From Clostridiales bacterium (GTDB lineage Bacteria; Bacillota; Clostridia; Christensenellales; Borkfalkiaceae), in the NCBI GenBank assembly GCA_015055965.1, contig SVHG01000001.1, positions 124,001 through 188,000 of the forward strand: a stretch of DNA of 64,000 bases, read 5' to 3'. The position numbers and the translations under genes are program-made. Positions 52,673 through 61,276 of the stretch are shown one piece after another (position 1 is the stretch's first letter; each line of letters opens with the position of its first letter). The notes beneath the pieces were generated by a model that searched no databases, was not told the DNA's origin, and saw only the letters and a list, made by a program, of their open reading frames with translations.

Positions 52673-52737
52673 CACGCATTATATAATATTATTATAAAGT
52701 AAATTATTCAAATTGTAAATAAAAAAGAGGTATTATT

Positions 52738-53919
52738 TTGAAAATCGGGTTGACTATTTGCGAATATAACCCCTTTCATAACGGGCATCTTTATTCTATT
52801 TCGCAAATAAAAGAACAACTTAATCCCGACGCTACCGTGGTTATTATGAGCGGTAACTTCACCCAGCGCGGTGAAATTGCCGTTATGCATAAATACCAAA
52901 GAGCAAAGCATGCGATTATGGCGGGGGCTGATATCGTTATAGAGCTACCAACCGTTTTTGCAACCGCGCCCGCAGAAATATTTGCTAAAGGCGCAGTTAA
53001 GCTTTTAAGCTCTTTAAAGGGGGAAAAGCATCTTTGCTTCGGTATTGAAAGCGGGGATAAAGCGGGGCTTTTAGCAACCGCAACCGCCCTATCTTCAGAA
53101 AGTAAGGAATTTAAAAAGCTGGTTAAGGAGTTTTTAAAGGAAGGCGTTTCCCTAGCAAAGGCAAAACAGCTTGCGCTTGAAAAGCTTAACCCACCGGATA
53201 TAGACCTTGGCTTTACCCTTTCGCCAAACAACATACTAGCCCTTGAATATACTAAATCTATAATTGAAGAGGGCTATTCAATGGATATCTTACCCATCTT
53301 AAGAAGGGGTACGGGGTATAAGGATAAGAGCGCAAAGGAAAATATTGCATCAGCGTTGGGTATTCGCGCCCTTATTGAAGAGGGTAAAATTAAAAAGTGC
53401 AAGGGGCTAACCCCCGATTACGTTTACGAAGACCTACCCAAAGCTCTACCAAACGTTAGCGACGCCGTTATGATTGCCCTTAACAAAGCAACTAAGGAAG
53501 AATTAAGCCAAATAACGGACTGTACGGAAGGGCTTGAAAATAGAATTAAGGCGCACTTAAAGGACTGCTTTGAGCTTAAAGAGCTTATTAATAAAATTGC
53601 AACCAAGCGCTATACAGCAACTAGGATTTCCCGTATTACCCTTTCTGCGCTACTTGGAACAAGCGACGCGTTTATGCGTAAATGCTTAAAATCCCCCTTA
53701 TACTTAAAGGTGCTTGCAATTAACGAAGATAGATTAGACTTACTTTCTTCGCTTAGCGGGGAACTGCCCTTTATTATGCGAAAGAGCGATACTGCAAAGC
53801 TTTCTAACGTGGCGTTGAAATGCTTTGAGTTAGACGTTAAGGCTAACGATATTTATAATCAAATTACCAAAACAAAAACCAACGAATTTGAAACAAAAAT
53901 TGTAAAAGTGGGGTTATAA
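52738..53919 (+). CDS. tmcAL: tRNA(Met) cytidine acetate ligase TmcAL (YlbM)
   Basis: In Firmicutes TmcAL acetylates the wobble cytidine of elongator tRNA-Met using acetate and ATP. 393 residues with the nucleotidyltransferase motif NPFHNGHL near the start and SGNFTQRGE. The start is TTG after AGAGG. It is divergent from pta-ackA, which supplies acetate; this is a conserved order. Confidence 0.92.
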   Translation: MKIGLTICEYNPFHNGHLYSISQIKEQLNPDATVVIMSGNFTQRGEIAVMHKYQRAKHAIMAGADIVIELPTVFATAPAEIFAKGAVKLLSSLKGEKHLCFGIESGDKAGLLATATALSSESKEFKKLVKEFLKEGVSLAKAKQLALEKLNPPDIDLGFTLSPNNILALEYTKSIIEEGYSMDILPILRRGTGYKDKSAKENIASALGIRALIEEGKIKKCKGLTPDYVYEDLPKALPNVSDAVMIALNKATKEELSQITDCTEGLENRIKAHLKDCFELKELINKIATKRYTATRISRITLSALLGTSDAFMRKCLKSPLYLKVLAINEDRLDLLSSLSGELPFIMRKSDTAKLSNVALKCFELDVKANDIYNQITKTKTNEFETKIVKVGL

Positions 53920-53932
53920 GGCGATTATCGCC
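53914..53932 (+). repeat. Dispersed motif overlapping the tmcAL stop codon
   Basis: TTATAAGGCGATTATCGCC contains the tmcAL TAA (53917-53919). It lies only about 11 nt upstream of the next start codon, which has no ribosome binding site. Confidence 0.65.
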
Positions 53933-53942
53933 AATTTTAAAG

Positions 53943-54491
53943 ATGAAAACTCTATGCGTTACAGGTCACCGCCCAGATAGCTTACCTTGGAAAAAGAACA
54001 CCGAAAGCTCACTGTGTAAGGACTTTTTACTAACCTTAAAAGAGAATATTAAATTTGCAATTTCAAACGGCTACACTCACTTTATTGCAGGGGGCGCGCT
54101 TGGGGTTGATACCCTGTTTGCATTAACCGTTATAGAGCTTAAGGCAGAAGGCGAAAATATTACCCTTGAAATTGCCGTTCCTTGCAAAACCCAATCTAAA
54201 TCCTGGAGTGAAGCGAATAGAAATCTTTACGATTATATTCTTTCTAAGGCAGACGAGGTAACCTACCTAGCAGAAAATTATTACGTTTTTTGCATGCAAA
54301 AGAGAAATGAATATATGGTAAACAAAAGCGATTGCGTTCTTTGCTGTTACAACGGCAAAAAAAGCGGTGGAACTTATAACACTATAAAGCTTGCCCAAAG
54401 AATGAACAAAAAGCTTCTTTACGTGCAGATTTGTGAAGAGCCTAAAAACGGCGGAAATCAAATAATTATGTTTTTAGATAAAATTGTTTAA
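53943..54491 (+). CDS. DUF1273/SLOG-family nucleotide-binding protein
   Basis: 182 residues with the Rossmann-like SLOG signature: CVTGHRPDSLP, FIAGGALGVDTLFA and GGTYNTIKLA. SLOG proteins bind nucleotides or nucleotide-derived signals, and the YpsA branch influences cell division in B. subtilis. It follows tmcAL by 23 bp with only a motif copy between. There is no Shine-Dalgarno sequence. A strong hairpin built from the same motif follows at 54554-54590. Confidence 0.85.
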   Translation: MKTLCVTGHRPDSLPWKKNTESSLCKDFLLTLKENIKFAISNGYTHFIAGGALGVDTLFALTVIELKAEGENITLEIAVPCKTQSKSWSEANRNLYDYILSKADEVTYLAENYYVFCMQKRNEYMVNKSDCVLCCYNGKKSGGTYNTIKLAQRMNKKLLYVQICEEPKNGGNQIIMFLDKIV

Positions 54492-54553
54492 ATTGATTAT
54501 AACTAAACGCAAGCATTTAAAAGCAAGCGCAAAAAATAAAATTAAAGAATATT

Positions 54554-54590
54554 AAAAAGTGCCGATATAACGCGATTATCGGCACTTTTT
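54554..54590 (+). terminator. Terminator built from a dispersed motif copy
   Basis: Arms GTGCCGATA / TATCGGCAC with flanking A and T runs; the loop is the motif core ACGCGAT. This is the best hairpin of the motif family. Confidence 0.8.
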
Positions 54591-54662
54591 ATTTATTTCT
54601 TATTCACTTTTTAGTTAATTTATAGCAAATATTAAAACTGTAGCAACTTTTATTTTTTATCC

Positions 54663-55343
54663 TTAATTCTTAGTAAGTTTGAAGCACATATGATGAAAAT
54701 TATATAGTCTATTATCATTTAATTCAGCTTCAATCCAACCTTTGCTGTACCCTGCATAATACAGTGTATGATTTTCAAAATCAACTAAAAATAATGCATA
54801 CACCCCACCTCCTTCATAGCCCCATCCTTTAGTTAGTACTTTCATAAATCTAAAGAATACCGGTTGTTCATCATAAATACCAAAATGATAAGTGCCGAAA
54901 TCGGGAAATAATGATCCATACTTTTCTTCCTGTTCTGGAGTTATTATAATATAACCTAATGGAGTTAATTCTTCTTTCCCTTCGATACGATTAACTAAGG
55001 AAATGGTGATTTTGCGAGCACCATCTTCTAAAGTAGTAAATTCACTTTCAGTTTTAAAGGGGTTTAATTTTTCAAAAAAATTTGAACCTTTCAAAAATCC
55101 TTGAGATTCCCAATCTTCTTGATTAGCAAAAGCCACTTCTGGCAGGGCTTCAAAAGTATATCCCTCAACTTCCGGAATAAGGGCATCTGCTTGTTCTTTT
55201 CTTTGCCTTTCAATTTCTAGGAATTCTTGAAGTTCTTTTTCATTTGTATAGGCTACAAAAGATAAAAAGCACCCTGAACAGCAAGAAAAAATCACAAAAG
55301 TTAAAAATAAAGTTAAAATTTTAAATATGCTAGACTTTTTCAT
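54663..55343 (-). CDS. Lipoprotein of unknown function
   Basis: 226 residues with signal KKSSIFKILTLFLTFVIF and lipobox ending SGC (about Cys25). A short coiled-coil-like part (NEKELQEFLEIERQRKEQAD) precedes a beta-rich soluble domain with no recognised family. AAGGAAG precedes the ATG. The gene is flanked by repeat remnants. Confidence 0.75.
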   Translation of the reverse strand: MKKSSIFKILTLFLTFVIFSCCSGCFLSFVAYTNEKELQEFLEIERQRKEQADALIPEVEGYTFEALPEVAFANQEDWESQGFLKGSNFFEKLNPFKTESEFTTLEDGARKITISLVNRIEGKEELTPLGYIIITPEQEEKYGSLFPDFGTYHFGIYDEQPVFFRFMKVLTKGWGYEGGGVYALFLVDFENHTLYYAGYSKGWIEAELNDNRLYNFHHMCFKLTKN

Positions 55344-55709
55344 AATTTTCTTCCTTTTTATGTTTATGCCACTATTTTATCATACGTATAGCTATATGTC
55401 AATACCCAAATTTTTAAAAAATTTGGTAATTTAAAGAGATTTTTTGACAAGCTCAGAATAACTAATATAGCTTAGAGATTCTATCGTTTTCTTACGAAAA
55501 CTCCAGAATGACAAGTATTTGTTTTATCACTCAGTATTTAATTTTTTTTGTCCAAATTTTTCAACCAAATACTTACGCTCCAGAATAACAAATAATATAT
55601 AAACGTTAAAAAACACAAAAAAATAAAAGCATCAGTTACGCTTAAAAAAGTGTTTACTGATGCTTTTTTATTGTTATTTTTTATTAAAAAGTGGGCTATA
55701 GCGCGATTA
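55344..55709. other. Repeat-remnant gap
   Basis: It contains a decayed TGTCATTC-type half repeat (55445-55515, with GATTCTATCG and CCAGAATGACA), another partial copy near 55565-55590, a hairpin terminator AAAAGCATCAGT / ACTGATGCTTTT (55625-55667) and a motif copy (55696-55713) overlapping the next gene's TGA. Confidence 0.65.
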
Positions 55710-56447
55710 TCAGCTATTAAATAGCATTTTTGCAAAAAATGCAGAGCGTGAATCGCTGGAGTGTTCACCCTTGATTTCTATTCCGTTTTCTATTTGCTTA
55801 CGGCTTATTTTTACACTTTCGCCCAAGCGTAATTCGCCGGTGAAGAAAATTTCAAAACGGGAAATATTAGCTATTTTTAAATAGTATTCTTCCGGTAAAT
55901 TATCAAAGGCTAGCTCACCGTATCTAAAGTTGTTAACGTGGTTAAAGCTATCTATCCAAGAGGGGCGAACGGCAATTTCTTCAGAAAACTCAAACTCGCC
56001 GTTTATTACTGCTTTGCTTTTAGCGGTAAACAGTTCTTCCCCTTCCGGTAGGTTTATTTGATCGTAAATGCTTCTATCCATACAAATTCTTCTTTTGTTT
56101 AAATCTATTAAAGAAGAGTAAGTTGCGCCAACCGCTACGACTTCGTTTTGTTCATTTCTCATTTCAACTTCTCTGCGGAACATTATTCCCTTTTTATAGG
56201 TATGCCAAGTTGTAACGTTAAGAACGCTACCCTCTTTTACCGGTTTATAAATTTCTACAGAAAGAGATAAAAGAATCCACGTTACGTTAAATTTTTCCAT
56301 CATTTCAGGAACGGAAATACCCTTTCTTTTTAAATCCTTTTCCGTTGTGTTTACTATTATTCTTTGATATCCCGTAGGGGTTAAAAAGCCGTCTTTATTA
56401 AGAACACAAACCTCAACCTCGTATGGGTAAGTAGACTTTTCACTCAT
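55710..56447 (-). CDS. Acyl-ACP thioesterase
   Basis: 245 residues, double hot-dog fold. The C-terminal DSFNHVNNFRYGELAF carries the catalytic His-Asn motif of bacterial FatA/FatB-like enzymes, which release free fatty acids from acyl carrier protein. The ATG follows GAGGTG. The TGA stop overlaps a dispersed motif copy. Confidence 0.9.
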   Translation of the reverse strand: MSEKSTYPYEVEVCVLNKDGFLTPTGYQRIIVNTTEKDLKRKGISVPEMMEKFNVTWILLSLSVEIYKPVKEGSVLNVTTWHTYKKGIMFRREVEMRNEQNEVVAVGATYSSLIDLNKRRICMDRSIYDQINLPEGEELFTAKSKAVINGEFEFSEEIAVRPSWIDSFNHVNNFRYGELAFDNLPEEYYLKIANISRFEIFFTGELRLGESVKISRKQIENGIEIKGEHSSDSRSAFFAKMLFNS

Positions 56448-56481
56448 GTTTCACCTCGTTGCATTAATTTGAAAAATTAGT

Positions 56482-56500
56482 CTATAGCTTAATTATTAAC
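56482..56500 (+). repeat. Copy of the dispersed CTATAG motif
   Basis: CTATAGCTTAATTATTAAC, 23 nt antisense from the stop of the 56505 gene. Confidence 0.55.
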
Positions 56501-56504
56501 TATT

Positions 56505-58160
56505 TTAGTCCTTTTCATAAGACCAAGAAGTAATAAGATAAATACCGGTATTTTGCGTTTCTTCATAGGTAACGAATATCTTTTCGCCCGCTTTAATAAA
56601 TAGCGCGCTTTCATCCTTTGCGATACTTAGCTTATAGTATACCTTGTTACCGTTTTCTTCCGCTTCATAGAAGAATACGGTGTTACCGTCTATAACCGTT
56701 TCTTTTACTGAAAGCACGGTTATTTCCTTCTTTTCCGATAAGTTAACGGACTCGTCTAAAAGTCCTTTTTTAATTAGCATTTCTTTATAAGCTTCAACCG
56801 CTTCCTCTTGGGTGTTGCCGGTTGCAATAATATTACTGTAATCTTCTACGTTTACAAGACAATGCATTTTAACTATACCTGAAGAATCCTTAAGCACCAT
56901 TATATAGGTTGCCTCGCCGTAAAGGTTAACCAAGGCGGGAAAAGCCGCTTCGTAACGCATATTTTGAACTTCGCCCTCTGCAGCTTCCATAGCGGCGTGC
57001 TCTGATGCGCCTATTACGGGATAATACTTATAATCGCCCGTTCTTGCATTGGTTAATATAAAGCCTATATTGCTTTCGTCCCCGGAAACTGAGGTTACGC
57101 CTGTAAAATACCAAACGTCGTCGTTTAAGGTTAAGTAGCCGTAATCGTCTGTGGTTTGCTTACAGCCCTTGTTACCGATAACGCTGTTTAGAAAGCCACC
57201 TGAAAGAGTTCCGTGCCAATTGTATTTTTTGGTTGCAACGTCGCCGTCATAAACGATATCTACCCATTGGGGTATTTCCCCTATGGCGTAAATTTCGCTT
57301 TCGCCCGTGCAGGGGTTAAATATAATTGCTTCGTTTACGTCTTTAGCGCCAAAAACGCCAACTCTTGGCTTAAAGCAAGGAACTATATAGAAGGGATTGC
57401 CGTTATCATCAACCTCAAAGCGGGGCTCTCCTAATATTTTAGTGGGATAACTAAAACGTAGCTTTCGGTTTAAATTTTCGCCAAAAAAGGCGCTTTTTGC
57501 ATACTTTAACGGAGATTTAAACTCTATATATTGCGCGTCGTTACTAACTGCAGGGTCTACCATAATATAACCGGGCACGCCCTTATTTTTATTACCTATC
57601 CACTTAAAGAAGTCTTCGTATTCTAAAACGGCAACCTTTTTAGGTGTGTTGTTAAAGTTGATTTGGTTATACTGCTCTGAAACGGTGTACTGAGAAACGA
57701 ATTCTTCTAACGAGCCAAGCTTTTTATCGCCTAGCTTTTGCGCAGAAGCGGTATCCATAAGCGCAATATTGGTTACGTTAGTGGTTTTAGGCATATCAAC
57801 CTCAAATACACTTTCTTCAACCGTGATAACGCTTGCATAAGCGCGCGCATTAAATAAGGTTGAAGATATTATTAAACCGATTATTAAAATTGCAATAGGC
57901 GCTAACGCTATAAAGGAAAGCTTTTTAAACTTAACCCGCCCGTTAAAGGGTAATGAGTTTTTCTTTATTTTAACCCCCTTACTATTTAGCGTAAGGTTAA
58001 AAGAAAAGGGCAACGTATATATAAATATTAGAAAAGCCAAGAAAACCCAAAAGCCTTCGTTTTGCAAATTGATTGCAGGTAGAGTTATATAATAAGCTAA
58101 AAATGCAATTAGAGTAATAGCTAAATAAGCTACAACGTATTTTATGATTTTTTTATTCAT
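56505..58160 (-). CDS. Large membrane-anchored protein of unknown function
   Basis: 551 residues. Three membrane segments lie in the first 110 residues, followed by a long beta-rich extracytoplasmic domain with many Tyr, Gly and Asn. I recognise no catalytic motif. Related proteins occur in Clostridia without known function, to my memory. AGGAGA precedes the ATG. A dispersed motif lies on each side of the gene (56482 and 58182). Confidence 0.75.
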   Translation of the reverse strand: MNKKIIKYVVAYLAITLIAFLAYYITLPAINLQNEGFWVFLAFLIFIYTLPFSFNLTLNSKGVKIKKNSLPFNGRVKFKKLSFIALAPIAILIIGLIISSTLFNARAYASVITVEESVFEVDMPKTTNVTNIALMDTASAQKLGDKKLGSLEEFVSQYTVSEQYNQINFNNTPKKVAVLEYEDFFKWIGNKNKGVPGYIMVDPAVSNDAQYIEFKSPLKYAKSAFFGENLNRKLRFSYPTKILGEPRFEVDDNGNPFYIVPCFKPRVGVFGAKDVNEAIIFNPCTGESEIYAIGEIPQWVDIVYDGDVATKKYNWHGTLSGGFLNSVIGNKGCKQTTDDYGYLTLNDDVWYFTGVTSVSGDESNIGFILTNARTGDYKYYPVIGASEHAAMEAAEGEVQNMRYEAAFPALVNLYGEATYIMVLKDSSGIVKMHCLVNVEDYSNIIATGNTQEEAVEAYKEMLIKKGLLDESVNLSEKKEITVLSVKETVIDGNTVFFYEAEENGNKVYYKLSIAKDESALFIKAGEKIFVTYEETQNTGIYLITSWSYEKD

Positions 58161-58181
58161 GATTTTCTCCTAAAAAGCGCT

Positions 58182-58200
58182 CTATAAGCGCGTTAACAGC
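58182..58200 (+). repeat. Copy of the dispersed CTATAG motif
   Basis: CTATAAGCGCGTTAACAGC lies 22 nt upstream of the 56505-58160 gene's start, at the border of the repeat array. Confidence 0.5.
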
Positions 58201-58204
58201 ACTT

Positions 58205-58860
58205 TTGAGCACAGGGAGCGACCTTATTGGTCGCAAAGCTTATAAAATGATATTGCTAGTGCAATGATATTCGTGCGTTGCGCGAATGATGTTTTGCTAA
58301 TGCAAAATGATGTTCGCCCCAAGCGAATTAAGGGATGGCTCGTATTATCGAAAAGCCGTTGGCTTTGTAATGATATTGCTAGCGCAATGATACTCGTGCG
58401 TTGCACGAATGATGTTTTGCTAACGCAAAATGATGTTCGCACCCGTGCGAATTAAGGGATGGCTCGTATTATAGAAAAGCCGTTGGCTTTGTAATGATAT
58501 TGCTAGCGCAATGATATTCGTGCGTTGCACGAATGATGTTTTGCTAACGCAAAATGATGTTCGCCCCAAGCGAATTAAGGGATGGCTCTTATTATAGAAA
58601 AGCCGTTGGCTTTGTAATGATATTGCTAGCGCAATGATATTCGTGCGTTGCACGAATGATGTTTTGCTAACGCAAAATGATGTTCGCCCCAAGCGAATTA
58701 AGGGATGGCTCGTATTATAGAAAAGCCGTTGGCTTTGTAATGATATTGCTAGCGCAATGATATTCGTGCGTTGCACGAATGATGTTTTGCTAACGCAAAA
58801 TGATGTTCGCCCCAAGCGAATTAAGGGATGGCTCTTATTATAGAATTTAAGGCTTTGCCG
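58205..58860. repeat. Short-hairpin array with ~123-bp period
   Basis: Five units anchored at AGGGATGGCT (58331, 58455, 58578, 58701, 58824; periods 124, 123, 123, 123). Each unit strings together hairpins preceded by TGATA or TGATG: ATTGCTAGCGCAAT, ATTCGTGCGTTGCACGAAT, TTTTGCTAACGCAAAA, TTCGCCCCAAGCGAA and AAGCC-GTT-GGCTT. The units are nearly identical, so they were copied recently. A single related unit lies at 5680-5770. Confidence 0.9.
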
Positions 58861-58868
58861 CTATAACG

Positions 58869-59097
58869 AAGTATACTCAAAGGTGATGAGTAAAAAGAAT
58901 TTGAGAATATACTTTTTACAACGGATTAAGAGTTTAGATGCGAGCAAGACGAGGCGTTTTACTTTTGAGCGCAGGGAGCGACCTTGTTGGTCGCAAAGCT
59001 TATAAAATGATATCCACTTATCGGTGGGTTAAATCTTGCCTTTGTCCTATTGCGAAGTATACTCAAAGGCGATAAGTAAAAAGAATTTGAGAATAAG
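58869..59097. repeat. 43-bp direct repeats bordering stem-loop elements
   Basis: GAAGTATACTCAAAGG...GAATTTGAGAATA occurs at 58869-58911 and 59055-59097 with few differences. The two copies bracket one stem-loop element. Confidence 0.75.
58930..59064. repeat. Structured stem-loop element, copy 3
   Basis: GAGTTTAGATG pairs with GTATACTC. The apical part (GGGAGCGACCTTGTTGGTCGC) and a 55-bp stretch with it are shared with 58203-58255, where the hairpin array begins. This places the array inside the loop of a related element. Confidence 0.6.
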
Positions 59098-59238
59098 CGT
59101 AGCGGTAAAGCGTTTAGATGCAAGCAAGAGAAAAAAACTGCGGATTTAGCGAGGGCGCGTACTTGCCGTACGTAACCGACGCTAAAACGTAAAGTTTTTG
59201 CACTATCGCGAAGTATATAAGCGCTTTTATTCCAAATT
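59084..59238. repeat. Structured stem-loop element, copy 4
   Basis: Helices: AATTTGAGAATAA with TTATTCCAAATT, AAAGCGTTTAGATGC (59107-59121) with GTATATAAGCGCTTT (59213-59227), AAAAACT/AGTTTTT and TTTAGCG/CGCTAAA around an internal loop, and apical GCGCGTACTTGCCGTACGT. The apex and loop match copy 2, while the helices differ. Confidence 0.75.
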
Positions 59239-59260
59239 CCTTTTTACGAAGAGCCTATTC

Positions 59261-61276
59261 TTAATCGAGTTCGAACATACCTGTATAAAGCTGATAATAC
59301 TTACCCTTTTTCGCAATTAAATCCTCGTGATTACCGCGTTCGATAATTTCGCCGTGTTCCATAACCATAATCACGTCTGAATTGCGAATGGTAGAAAGGC
59401 GGTGAGCAATAACGAATACCGTTCTGCCTTCCATAAGCTTATCCATACCGCGTTGAACTAAAAATTCCGTTCTGGTATCTATAGAAGAAGTAGCTTCGTC
59501 TAAAATCATAACGGGGGAATCTGCAATAGCAGCGCGCGCTATAGAAAGAAGCTGTCTTTGACCTTGAGAAAGGTTTGCACCGTCGCCGGTAAGCATAGTA
59601 TCGTAGCCTTCGGGAAGTCTAGAAATAAAGTCGTGTGCGTTAGCAAGCTTAGCCGCAGCAACAATCTCTTCATCAGTAGCATCCATTCTGCCGTAGCGAA
59701 TGTTTTCTGCAATAGTTCCGCTGAATAGGTTAACCTCTTGAAGAACGACACCTAACGAACGGCGAAGATCTGCCTTTTTGATTTTATTAATATTTATACC
59801 GTCGTAACGAACCTTGCCGTCTGCAATATCGTAAAAGCGGTTAATAAGATTCGTTATAGTGGTTTTACCCGCGCCAGTTGCGCCAACTAACGCTATTTGC
59901 TGACCGGGATTTGCGTAAACCGAAATATCGTTTAAAACCTGCTTGCCTTCAACGTATTCAAAATCCACCTTTTCAAGGGTGATTTCACCGCGTAAGCGAA
60001 TATATTCAGGCTCACCCTCTTTTGCCTTGGGGTTATGCCAAGCCCAAATACCGGTATGCTCCTCGCAGGGGATAATTTCGCCATTTTCGCCTATTTTAGC
60101 GTTAACAAGGGTAATATAGCCTTCGTCTGCTTCAGGCTTTTCATCCATAAGCTCAAATACGCGTTCTGCGCCTGCAAGAGCCATAACTATACTGTTGATT
60201 TGCTGAGAAACCATGGTTATTGGGCGAGAGAAGTTTCTTGAAAGCAGCAAGAATGAAGAAACTATACCAAGCATTACGTAAGGAGTAGCGGCTTCTCCGC
60301 TGGGAACTATAAGCATACCCTTTAACGCAAGCACGCCGCCAACCATAGCAACTATAACGTACTGCAAATAGTTTAGGTTTGCCATAATAGGCATAAATAT
60401 ATTAGCAAAGGTATGCGCCTTGGTCATATTTTCACAAAGCTCGCCGTTAAGCTTATCAAAATCCTCCTTTGCTTGCTCTTCGTGGTTAAACACCTTAACA
60501 ACCTTTTGGCCGTTAGACATTTCTTCTATATAGCCGTTTAGCTTACCAACCGATTTTTGTTGAGCAATAAAGTATTTTGCGCTGTTACCGCCAACGAATT
60601 TAATAACCACAAGCATAATAATTAGGGTTGCAATTACAACTAAGGTTAACTGCCAGCTGGTGGTAACCATCATAATAAAGGAGGTAATAATGGTAACTAT
60701 ACTTGAAACGCTGTTGGGAATGCTTTGAGCGATAAGCTGTTCGATAGCATCAGTATCGTTGGTGTAACGGCTCATAATATTACCAAATTCGTTTCTATCA
60801 AAGTAAGAAATGGGTAAGCGTTGCATTTTTGAGAACAAGTCTTCCCTAACCGTTTTTAAAACGCCCTGTGATACCTTAACCATAATAAAATTGAATAAGA
60901 ATGAAGATATAATACCTATAACGTATATTATAATCATCTTAATAATTTCTTTCACTATGGGATCAAAGTTAAGAGAGCTTGCAGGCTGACCTGCCTTAAC
61001 GGCTTCAACTAAAACACCTATTTGTTTGATTAATTCCTTTAAAAAGTCTGCAGCGTATAAGCTTGCTACTGCGCTTAAGCCTATACATATTAAAACTACG
61101 ACTATTCTTAACGCGTAACCTTTAATTAAATAGCCAAGCAATCTTGCAAAGGTTTTACCCGCGTTCTTTGCGCCACGCTTCATTTTTTTACCACCCGGCA
61201 TTCCGGGATGACCTTGTTTTCCCTTTTCCATAGGCGCTTGGTTGGGAGGCATTTTTTTGTTTTTATCTTTATTCAT
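59261..61276 (-). CDS. ABC exporter half-transporter with canonical site
   Basis: About 671 residues. Gly/Met/Lys-rich N-terminus, six membrane helices, then the ATPase: GATGAGKTT, LSQGQRQLLSIARA, MILDEATSSID with catalytic Glu. It pairs with the upstream gene as a heterodimer like LmrCD/BmrCD, multidrug or lipid exporters. ATG 61276 follows GGAGG and overlaps the partner's end by 8 bp. A repeat element lies directly downstream. Confidence 0.93.
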   Translation of the reverse strand: MNKDKNKKMPPNQAPMEKGKQGHPGMPGGKKMKRGAKNAGKTFARLLGYLIKGYALRIVVVLICIGLSAVASLYAADFLKELIKQIGVLVEAVKAGQPASSLNFDPIVKEIIKMIIIYVIGIISSFLFNFIMVKVSQGVLKTVREDLFSKMQRLPISYFDRNEFGNIMSRYTNDTDAIEQLIAQSIPNSVSSIVTIITSFIMMVTTSWQLTLVVIATLIIMLVVIKFVGGNSAKYFIAQQKSVGKLNGYIEEMSNGQKVVKVFNHEEQAKEDFDKLNGELCENMTKAHTFANIFMPIMANLNYLQYVIVAMVGGVLALKGMLIVPSGEAATPYVMLGIVSSFLLLSRNFSRPITMVSQQINSIVMALAGAERVFELMDEKPEADEGYITLVNAKIGENGEIIPCEEHTGIWAWHNPKAKEGEPEYIRLRGEITLEKVDFEYVEGKQVLNDISVYANPGQQIALVGATGAGKTTITNLINRFYDIADGKVRYDGININKIKKADLRRSLGVVLQEVNLFSGTIAENIRYGRMDATDEEIVAAAKLANAHDFISRLPEGYDTMLTGDGANLSQGQRQLLSIARAAIADSPVMILDEATSSIDTRTEFLVQRGMDKLMEGRTVFVIAHRLSTIRNSDVIMVMEHGEIIERGNHEDLIAKKGKYYQLYTGMFELD

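Noticed and set aside
58420-58815. 131-residue open frame across the hairpin array
   Set aside because: The frame exists only because the 123-bp period is a multiple of three. It has no ribosome binding site, and the sequence is fully explained by tandem hairpins.
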